Source of the DNA: Chloroflexota bacterium
GTDB lineage: Bacteria > Chloroflexota > Dormibacteria > Aeolococcales > Aeolococcaceae
Length of the DNA: 5,170 nucleotides
Assembly: GCA_003491925.1 (NCBI GenBank)
Contig: DNAU01000267.1
Location: forward strand, 685 to 5,854
Direction of reading: 5' to 3'
Part shown: positions 1 through 4,639 of the stretch, one piece after another
Numbering within the stretch: the first letter of the stretch is position 1
Layout of the letters: the number at the start of each line of letters is the position of its first letter
Notes under the pieces: model-generated
Databases searched by the model: none
What the model saw: only the letters and a program-made list of their open reading frames with translations
What the model was told of the DNA's origin: nothing
Program-made: the position numbers and the translations under genes

Positions 1-949
1 CCACCGGGTTGCCGCCGAAGGTCGTCCCGTGCTCTCCGGGGTGCCACTTCGACATCACCGAGGCCTTGGCCACGATGCCCCCGATGGGCAGCCCGTTGCC
101 CATCCCCTTGGCCACGCACATGATGTCCGGGACGACGGCTGAGTGGTCCACAGCGAACATCCGGCCGGTGCGGCCGAAACCGGTCTGCACCTCGTCGGCG
201 ACCAGCAGGATGCCGTGGGCGTCGCAGATCTCGCGCAGCCTGGTGAGGAATCCGTCCGGCGGCACCACGTAGCCGCCCTCGCCCTGGATCGGCTCGACCA
301 CGATCGCGGCCACCGACTCCGGCGGCACCAGGGTCCGGAAGAGCAGCTCCAGCTCCTCGCCTGCCGCGATCGGGCAGGGCTCCGACGGGCCGTGGCTGCA
401 CATTCGGAAGCAGTACGGGTACCGGACATGGTGGACCCCGGGGAGGAACGGCCCCATCCCGGTGTGGTACCTGGCCTTGCTGGCGGTGAGGGTCACCGCC
501 CCATACGTCCTGCCGTGGAAGGCGCCCAGGAAGGCGATGATCTCGGTGCGTCCGGTGGCCCGGCGAGCCAGCTTGAGGGCCCCCTCGACCGCCTCCGCGC
601 CGCTGTTGCAGAAGAACACCGAGTTGAGCCCCGGGGGCGTCACGTTCACCAGGGCCTCGGCGGCCGCCACCAGCTGGGGATGGTGGGTGGTCCCCGAGAC
701 GTGCCAGAGACGATCGATCTGCTCGTGCACCGCCCGCACCACGGCGGGGTGCCGGTGCCCGAGGTTGGTGACCCCGATGCCGCAGGTGAAGTCGAGCACC
801 GACCGGCCGTCCATGGTGTGCAGCCAGGCGCCCTCAGCGGTGTCCACGACCAGGTCGGTGTACCGCCCGAAGGTGGGCGAGATCAGCTCACGGTCCTTCT
901 CCAGAAGGGTCGCGACGGACATGCGGTTATCGGCGGACGATCGGTTCAC
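1..949 (-). CDS. Class III (GabT-like) PLP-dependent aminotransferase, 3' end outside window
   Basis: A pyridoxal-phosphate enzyme of aminotransferase fold type I, class III (the GABA, acetylornithine and beta-alanine transaminase group). It should move an amino group from an amine or omega-amino acid to a 2-oxo acid in the cytoplasm. Numbering from the ATG at 922, I see the N-terminal DFTCGIGVTNLGHRHP stretch (44-59), the PLP phosphate-binding NSGAEAVEGALKLAR (106-120), AFHGRTYG (134-141), VVEPIQGEGGY, the cofactor aspartate in ADEVQTGFGRTG (D243), and the Schiff-base lysine in AKGMGNGLPIGG (K272). The positions match those of E. coli GabT. I prefer the GTG at 949, nine codons upstream, because GGAG at 958-961 lies 8 bases before it while the ATG at 922 has no ribosome binding site. 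About 316 codons are present; the last third (C-terminal domain) is missing at the window edge. It lies 36 bases downstream of the seven-helix membrane gene on the same strand, so the two may be co-transcribed. The substrate cannot be told from sequence. An unusual cysteine triplet is present (C171, C175, C183). Confidence 0.93.
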   Translation of the reverse strand, partial: MNRSSADNRMSVATLLEKDRELISPTFGRYTDLVVDTAEGAWLHTMDGRSVLDFTCGIGVTNLGHRHPAVVRAVHEQIDRLWHVSGTTHHPQLVAAAEALVNVTPPGLNSVFFCNSGAEAVEGALKLARRATGRTEIIAFLGAFHGRTYGAVTLTASKARYHTGMGPFLPGVHHVRYPYCFRMCSHGPSEPCPIAAGEELELLFRTLVPPESVAAIVVEPIQGEGGYVVPPDGFLTRLREICDAHGILLVADEVQTGFGRTGRMFAVDHSAVVPDIMCVAKGMGNGLPIGGIVAKASVMSKWHPGEHGTTFGGNPV

Positions 950-957
950 GGGACCAG

Positions 958-961
958 CTCC
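958..961 (-). promoter_or_regulatory. Ribosome binding site deciding the aminotransferase start
   Basis: Read on the minus strand, GGAG stands 8 bases before the GTG at 949. The in-frame ATG at 922 has only pyrimidine-rich and mixed sequence upstream (GCCGATAACCGC). This moves the likely start nine codons upstream of the first ATG. The site lies in the 36-base gap after the seven-helix membrane gene. Confidence 0.6.
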
Positions 962-985
962 AGGTGCGTTGAGGGCGTAGGCAGC

Positions 986-1735
986 TCAGGGCGTGCCGAC
1001 GCCTGCCCGGGGCAGGGTACTCCTCCGCGGGGAGCGCAGGAGGCTGCTTCCCAAGGAGAGGAAGCCGACGAACATCACCGCCATCCCGATGGCCTCGTAG
1101 GCGCCCAGGTAGTCGAGGGAGCCGACCGTGCAGTGGCCGGTCGCGGTGGCGATCTTGGCCACGCTGAAGCCGGCGGCGATCACCAGGGCGCCGGCGGTCA
1201 GGCAGACATTGCAGACGATGCGGTCCAGGTGGGTCCCCTCCCGCAGGAACCGCCAGCCCGACCAGGCAGCGCCGCCCACGAAGACCAGGGTGCCGACGAT
1301 GTTGAAGAGGACGGCGGCCAGCGCGACCAGTGCCGCCGAGCTGTAGGCACCCCCGAAGAGCCCGCAGGGAGTGGCCAGGCGGGCGGCGTCGACCGGCTCC
1401 GCGAAGGCGTCGACCGCCACCACCACGGTGAGGGCGAGGAGGACGAGGGCGCTGACATTGGCTACCCGGCGCGGGGCGACCAGGTAGAGGGTGCCGAGGG
1501 CGAGATAGATGACCCCCAGCACGCCTCCCAGCAGGTAGAAGACCCGGAAGAGGGCGACGTGCTGCTCGAACCCCTGGCTCTCGCCGAGCGATTGGGCCGA
1601 GGCCGCGGCGGCGAAGATGAGCAGGCCGAGGGTCCAGAAGGCGAAGGAGGGACGGTGGCTGCGCAGCCAGCGGGTGGCCACCACGAGGGCGAATGCCAGG
1701 CTCAGGAGCGCAGCCAGACCCGCCAGGTTGGTCAT
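986..1735 (-). CDS. Seven-transmembrane protein of unknown function
   Basis: A 249-residue integral membrane protein that I do not recognise as a named family. Hydrophobic helices fall at about residues 3-22, 29-47, 60-87, 92-112, 129-158, 168-197 and 208-232. Positive residues cluster in the loops after helices 1 (RWLRSHR), 3 (APRR) and 5 (WRFLREG) and in the tail (RSPRRSTLPR), so the positive-inside rule predicts N-out/C-in. Two cysteines, C124 and C202, then fall in outside loops; C175 and C178 form a CxxC near the inner end of helix 6. There is no soluble output domain. The ATG at 1735 is chosen because the first helix begins immediately after it; the frame stays open upstream to 1960, but that stretch is hydrophilic and would overlap the divergent cyclase gene. 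The ribosome binding site is weak (AAAGG about 3 bases before ATG). It is the first gene of a possible two-gene unit with the aminotransferase. It could be a sensor or a small-molecule transporter; I cannot choose. Confidence 0.8.
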   Translation of the reverse strand: MTNLAGLAALLSLAFALVVATRWLRSHRPSFAFWTLGLLIFAAAASAQSLGESQGFEQHVALFRVFYLLGGVLGVIYLALGTLYLVAPRRVANVSALVLLALTVVVAVDAFAEPVDAARLATPCGLFGGAYSSAALVALAAVLFNIVGTLVFVGGAAWSGWRFLREGTHLDRIVCNVCLTAGALVIAAGFSVAKIATATGHCTVGSLDYLGAYEAIGMAVMFVGFLSLGSSLLRSPRRSTLPRAGVGTP

Positions 1736-1761
1736 GCGCCTTTCGATAGCACACTCGGGGT

Positions 1762-1785
1762 GGGGATCGCTTCCCCGCGTGGGGA
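1762..1785. repeat. Three-arm inverted repeat in the divergent intergenic region
   Basis: GGGGA (1762-1766), TCCCC (1772-1776) and GGGGA (1781-1785) form two mutually exclusive hairpins. The central arm can pair with either flank, through a 5-base loop on one side or the 4-base loop GCGT on the other. The repeat lies 27-50 bases upstream of the seven-helix gene's ATG and about 100 bases upstream of the cyclase. In such GC-rich DNA, short G/C repeats arise easily, so function is uncertain. Confidence 0.4.
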
Positions 1786-1853
1786 CCGGGATCGGCCGCC
1801 GGCCCTTCTCGCCGAACGACCGTGTCGACCCCGCGCAAACTGTGGGAAGATGA

Positions 1854-1864
1854 ATTGAATCAAT
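1854..1864. promoter_or_regulatory. 11-base palindrome ATTGAATCAAT, possible operator
   Basis: A perfect 5+1+5 palindrome sits in one of the few AT-rich patches of the window, 23 bases before the diguanylate cyclase ATG and just upstream of its ribosome binding site. The position would suit a repressor operator or part of a core promoter. No second copy was noticed in the window, and 11 bases is short, so this is only a candidate. Confidence 0.25.
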
Positions 1865-1887
1865 CGAGAGGGGGCAGAAGGGGGCGG

Positions 1888-2670
1888 ATGTCTGGCAGTG
1901 CGGTGCGCGGTATCCTAGCCATGTTCGATCCCGGCCTCGCCCCATCGCGCGTGCAAACACCCACTGATCCGGTCGACCTCCACCCCATGCCCGAAGACTC
2001 GGGCGATCTTCCGGTCGACCTGGTGGGCTGGGCGACCGGGCATCGCCTCACCGTGGAGGAGGCGGTCAGCCCCGAGCTGGCCCGAGAGCTGCTCGCCACC
2101 GCCCTGGGGGTGCGCCAGGTCCAGCTCGCCGGTCTCGAAGAGGCCGAGGTCGCCGCCGCCCTGGAGCGCCTGCGGGCCCTGGTGCGGCAGATCCAGCGCC
2201 TCTCGGCCGCGGCCGCGGTGGACGATCTCACCGGGGCGCTGCGGCGCGGCGCCGGGCTGCAGGCGATGTCCCGCGAGATCGCCCGCTTCCACCGCTTCGG
2301 GGGCAAGGGCGTGGCGGTCATCTTCATCGATGTCGACGGTCTCAAGCGCATCAATGACACCGAGGGCCATGCCGCCGGCGACGCCCTGCTCGCCAACGTG
2401 GTGGCCTCCATCCGGGAGCGGTTGCGCGCCTACGACCTGGTGATCCGCTGGGGAGGCGACGAGTTCGTCTGCGTGCTCCCCGATGCCACCCGGGAGGCGG
2501 CGGAGCGGACCCTGTCGGACATCGAGCAGCACGTCCGCGACCGGACCTCGGGCCGCTCGGTGAGCACCGGCCTGGCGGCGCTCGAGGAAGCCGACACCCC
2601 GGCGACCCTGGTGGGTCGCGCCGACGAGGCGCTGTACGCCCGCCGCGAAGCCGTTCGCGCCCAGGCCTGA
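1888..2670 (+). CDS. Diguanylate cyclase (GGDEF domain) with unassigned N-terminus
   Basis: Predicted to make cyclic di-GMP from two GTP as a dimer. The protein has 260 residues from the ATG at 1888. Residues 1-60 are proline- and acid-rich with no recognised fold. Residues about 62-108 are helical and coiled-coil-like (AGLEEAEVAAALERLRALV) and probably set the dimer. The GGDEF domain spans about 110-255: DDLTGALRR at its start, the metal-binding segment IFIDVDGLKRIND (145-157, D148), GHAAGDALL (160-168), and the active-site loop RWGGDEF with GGDEF at 189-193. RAYD (180-183) lies exactly five residues before GGDEF, the spacing of the product-inhibition I-site. No membrane helix, receiver, PAS or GAF domain is seen. 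ATG 1888 is chosen because AAGGGGG (1878-1884) precedes it; the frame is open up to a GTG at 1822, but that stretch holds AT-rich palindromic DNA and no good ribosome binding site. ATG 1921 is also possible. It is convergent with the response regulator gene. Confidence 0.92.
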   Translation: MSGSAVRGILAMFDPGLAPSRVQTPTDPVDLHPMPEDSGDLPVDLVGWATGHRLTVEEAVSPELARELLATALGVRQVQLAGLEEAEVAAALERLRALVRQIQRLSAAAAVDDLTGALRRGAGLQAMSREIARFHRFGGKGVAVIFIDVDGLKRINDTEGHAAGDALLANVVASIRERLRAYDLVIRWGGDEFVCVLPDATREAAERTLSDIEQHVRDRTSGRSVSTGLAALEEADTPATLVGRADEALYARREAVRAQA

Positions 2671-2686
2671 CCGGGAATCGGCTCAG
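2667..2686. terminator. Hairpin spanning both convergent stop codons
   Basis: CTGACCG (2667-2673) can pair with CGG-C-TCAG (2679-2686, one bulged C) around the loop GGAAT. The stem contains the TGA of the cyclase gene and the TGA of the opposing response regulator gene. It could slow or end transcription from both sides. Two opposed TGA stops always give three or four pairs, so only the CCG/CGG part is surprising, and no T-run follows on either strand. Confidence 0.25.
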
Positions 2687-3132
2687 ACGGATCGCAGCGG
2701 GGTCGCGGTCTCGGCGGCGTCCGGGTTCTGGGAGATCTGCTCGCGGAGCAGCGCGACCATGGTCTGGAAGTCGGCCGGCTTGAGCAGCAGGGTGACCCGG
2801 GGAAGGGTCAGCGCCTCCTGGAGGCGGAGGTTGCGAGGGTCGATCGCGGTGTGCAGGATCACCGGCACGTCGCCGCGCAGGGGGTGGCTGCGCACCTTGC
2901 GGCAGAGGTCCAGCCCGTCCTCCCCGCGGAGCCGGAAGTCGGCGAGGATGACGTCCGGCTCGAAGGTCTCGAGCGCCCCCTCGAGGGCCACCGTGTCGGT
3001 GACCAGGCTGACCTCGAAGCCGCCCTGGGGGAGCACGTCACGGAGCAGACCGCCGAGGTAGCGGTGGTCCTCGACGACGAGGACGCGCGGCGCCCGGCCC
3101 ACTCGCGGGCGAGGGACGGAGCCTGTGGTCAC
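2683..3132 (-). CDS. Single-domain response regulator (CheY-like receiver)
   Basis: A stand-alone phosphoryl-accepting receiver domain, cytoplasmic, that should be switched by a histidine kinase not present in the window. From the GTG at 3132 it has 149 residues. RVLVVEDH gives the acidic pair E21/D22, VILADF the phospho-acceptor D65, ILHTA the switch threonine T95, and LLLKP the conserved lysine K118. The spacings of 43, 30 and 23 residues closely match those of CheY. After the receiver only about 15 polar residues follow, so there is no DNA-binding or enzymatic output. GTG 3132 is preferred because GGAGG (3141-3145) stands 8 bases before it. The frame continues upstream to a GTG at 3258, which would add 42 arginine-, proline- and glycine-rich residues but lacks a ribosome binding site. 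Its stop codon is 12 bases from that of the diguanylate cyclase. A partner role with the cyclase is conceivable but rests on position only. Confidence 0.9.
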   Translation of the reverse strand: MTTGSVPRPRVGRAPRVLVVEDHRYLGGLLRDVLPQGGFEVSLVTDTVALEGALETFEPDVILADFRLRGEDGLDLCRKVRSHPLRGDVPVILHTAIDPRNLRLQEALTLPRVTLLLKPADFQTMVALLREQISQNPDAAETATPLRSV

Positions 3133-3140
3133 CGTGCGCA

Positions 3141-3145
3141 CCTCC
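3141..3145 (-). promoter_or_regulatory. Ribosome binding site deciding the response regulator start
   Basis: On the minus strand GGAGG lies 8 bases before the GTG at 3132, an ideal spacing. This favours the short receiver-only protein over a version begun at 3258, and leaves most of 3133-3258 as leader rather than coding sequence. Confidence 0.65.
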
Positions 3146-3267
3146 GGGCCGCTGCCGATACTGGCCTGAGCAGAGCGTGCACCATCGGGCGGCCCGCTGG
3201 GAACTCCCCGTTGTCCCGCATCAGAGGGACGTTTGCGTCTTGGCAAGAGGCTGGGCACTGTGATAAA

Positions 3268-3296
3268 AACTTAGCCCCCTTGCCGGCCGGCGCCAA
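3268..3296 (-). promoter_or_regulatory. Candidate sigma70-type promoter for the response regulator
   Basis: Read on the minus strand, TTGGCG (3291-3296) and TAAGTT (3268-3273) are separated by exactly 17 bases, followed by the AT-rich TTTTATCACA. Matches to consensus are 4 of 6 and 3 of 6, so it is weak, but it is the only such arrangement in the 174-base gap after the upstream membrane gene and lies in the least GC-rich patch there. Transcription would begin near 3260, giving a leader of about 130 bases. The spacer contains the 10-base palindrome GCCGGCCGGC (3282-3291, touching the -35). Confidence 0.3.
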
Positions 3297-3306
3297 GTGG
3301 CAGGTT

Positions 3307-4236
3307 TCAGCGGGTCACCCAGAAGATCCCGCCCAGCGCCAGGACGACCACCACCAGGTGCTCGCCGGCGCCGGCGAGCCGCCGCGGGGGGAAGACGAGG
3401 CTGTCGGCGGCACCTCGCACCCCGTACCAGATGACCAGGGTCACCGCGGCGACGACCCCCGGCGTGACCACCGCCCGGTCCACCAGCACCATCGCCCCGG
3501 TGACCACGACGGCGGTGAGCGCCGCCAGAGTGAAGGAGTGGTGGCGCCGGGTCCGCTCGGACTGGAGGGCGTCGAGGGTGACCAGGCCGACGCCGATCAG
3601 CGCCACCGCCGCCCGGAGGTCGAGGGGCAGGTTCTGGCTGGCCGCGGCGAGCAGGACGGGCACCAGCACCGCGATCGAGGCGGCATCGCGCAGGAAGCGG
3701 GCCCCCCAGCCCTCCCGACCGGCGGCGCGCAGGCCGCCGAGGTGGGGCAACCCACCGCAGACGGCCACTGTGATCGCCGCCGCGACCAGCCGGGTCCGGA
3801 GGTCGAGGGTGCCGGCGAGGACGAGGGAGAAGGCGCCCAGGGCCGCCACCGGGAGGGCGATCGACTCCACCGCCGGACGGAGATCGCGCGGGTAGACGAG
3901 CCGGTCGTAGGCGGCGAGGACGAGGCCGGTGACGGTGCAGAGGGCGGCGACGCCGATGACCGAGCCGGTGAGGCCGACCGCCCCGGGACGCAGCGCCACG
4001 GCGACCGCGCACGCGGCCACCCCGAGAGCGGCGTGGATGATCGGGAAGGGGACGTCCGCCAGGCGCGGCTCGGCGGAGATGCCGAGGGCCCGGCGGGCCT
4101 GTGCGGCGTGGTACGCGTGGCCCCGGACCGGCTGTGCGGGGGTCCCATTCTCGGAGGGACCGGCCGTGCCGCGCCGACGCGGCGCACCCGCTGGGTCCCG
4201 CCTCGGATTACGGGGCAGAGGTGCCCTCGCGGCCAT
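3307..4236 (-). CDS. Polytopic membrane protein of unknown function, about nine helices
   Basis: A 309-residue integral membrane protein I cannot assign. The first 60 residues are a proline- and arginine-rich hydrophilic tail, probably cytoplasmic. Hydrophobic helices follow at about 65-82, 89-109, 123-143, 147-163, 185-202, 207-225, 234-253, 257-275 and 290-306. Short charged links include AYDRLVYPRDLRP (109-121), SERTRRHH (226-233) and FPPRR (282-286). No transporter, polymerase or glycosyltransferase signature is visible. The ATG at 4236 is preferred because GAGG (4243-4246) stands 6 bases before it; an ATG at 4263 is in frame but has poor context. The start lies 29 bases inside the end of the cupin gene, so translation is probably coupled to that gene. 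Its neighbours suggest a link to sugar-phosphate or cell-envelope polysaccharide metabolism, for instance a lipid or sugar carrier protein, but this is inferred from position only. Confidence 0.8.
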   Translation of the reverse strand: MAARAPLPRNPRRDPAGAPRRRGTAGPSENGTPAQPVRGHAYHAAQARRALGISAEPRLADVPFPIIHAALGVAACAVAVALRPGAVGLTGSVIGVAALCTVTGLVLAAYDRLVYPRDLRPAVESIALPVAALGAFSLVLAGTLDLRTRLVAAAITVAVCGGLPHLGGLRAAGREGWGARFLRDAASIAVLVPVLLAAASQNLPLDLRAAVALIGVGLVTLDALQSERTRRHHSFTLAALTAVVVTGAMVLVDRAVVTPGVVAAVTLVIWYGVRGAADSLVFPPRRLAGAGEHLVVVVLALGGIFWVTR

Positions 4237-4639
4237 AGCGATCCTCGAGTCTGACGATGTCATCGAGCTCGGGCGACGAGGTCTCGAAGAGGTCGGTGTC
4301 CTCCACGGCGACCATGCGGTGGCGGCGGCCGGGGCGAATCCTCGCGCTCATGCCGGTGGCCAGGCGGTGGGTCTCAAGGACGCCGTCGGGGCTCTCGAGC
4401 ACCAGGTCGAGCAGGCCCGCCGCGACGAAGATGGATTCGTCCTTCTGGACGTGGAACTGGAGGGAGAGCGCGTGGCCGCTCCGGACGTGGATGAGCTTGC
4501 CGACGTAGCGGTCGGTAACCGCCCAGATCAGCTCGTATCCCCAGGGCTTGTCGACCCGTCCCGCTCCGGCCGCGCGGATGTCGGCGGGGAGGGTGGCGTC
4601 GCTCGCCGCATCCCACCGCGAGGCGGTCACCTCGCTCAC
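4208..4639 (-). CDS. Stand-alone cupin like the isomerase domain of type II phosphomannose isomerase
   Basis: A 143-residue single-domain cupin resembling the C-terminal isomerase part of bifunctional ManC/AlgA proteins, which interconverts fructose 6-phosphate and mannose 6-phosphate with a bound metal. Visible motifs are KPWGYE (31-36), the strand SLQFHVQKDESIFV (59-72) with likely metal ligands Q61, H63 and E68, RPGRRHRM (102-109) with H107 as the last ligand, and the closing DDIVRLEDRYGR (126-137), a hallmark of that family. The nucleotidyltransferase half of ManC is absent. The EVQ-type motif usually seen before the last segment is replaced by FETSSPEL. The GTG at 4639 overlaps the mutase stop as GTGA and has GGGGGCGG just before it, so the start is well supported. 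With the upstream mutase it would form a short route from hexose 6-phosphates towards mannose 1-phosphate. A different sugar-phosphate isomerase or a non-enzymatic cupin cannot be excluded. Confidence 0.85.
   Translation of the reverse strand: MSEVTASRWDAASDATLPADIRAAGAGRVDKPWGYELIWAVTDRYVGKLIHVRSGHALSLQFHVQKDESIFVAAGLLDLVLESPDGVLETHRLATGMSARIRPGRRHRMVAVEDTDLFETSSPELDDIVRLEDRYGREGTSAP

Larger units (their letters stand above)
1736..1887. promoter_or_regulatory. Divergent intergenic region between the seven-helix gene and the cyclase gene
   Basis: These 152 bases separate two genes transcribed away from each other, so promoters for both should lie here. I looked for -35/-10 pairs on both strands and found none convincing. 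TATCGA lies seven bases before the ATG at 1735 on the minus strand; used as a -10 it would give a leaderless transcript, but it has no matching -35. The region holds the three-arm repeat at 1762-1785 and an AT-rich patch with a palindrome at 1854-1864. Confidence 0.5.

Noticed and set aside
986..1735. Microbial rhodopsin as identity of the seven-helix protein
   Set aside because: The last helix has no lysine for retinal attachment; the only helix-end lysine (K194) is in helix 6.
143..1858. A 571-codon open frame on the plus strand
   Set aside because: It lies antisense to the aminotransferase and seven-helix genes, both supported by motifs or helices. Its product is a run of H, G, D, E, R and Q without any fold-like pattern, typical of an antisense frame in GC-rich DNA.
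1822..1887. Earlier GTG start for the diguanylate cyclase
   Set aside because: No ribosome binding site in front of it, and the added stretch contains the AT-rich palindrome; ATG 1888 has AAGGGGG ahead.
1736..1960. Upstream extension of the seven-helix gene to an ATG at 1960
   Set aside because: The added 75 residues are hydrophilic, show no motif, and overlap the divergent cyclase gene; the first helix starts right after the ATG at 1735.
3274..3300. Rho-independent terminator after the nine-helix membrane gene
   Set aside because: The GC-rich palindrome folds only with a 3-base bulge and a tiny loop, and the T-run follows more than ten bases later, so it does not have terminator form.
3221..4012. 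A 263-codon minus-strand frame
   Set aside because: Same strand but different frame from the nine-helix membrane gene; the product is an arginine/proline/glycine string, a frame-shifted shadow.
2851..4254. A 467-codon open frame on the plus strand
   Set aside because: Antisense to the response regulator and nine-helix membrane genes, with the same low-complexity charged composition and no motif.
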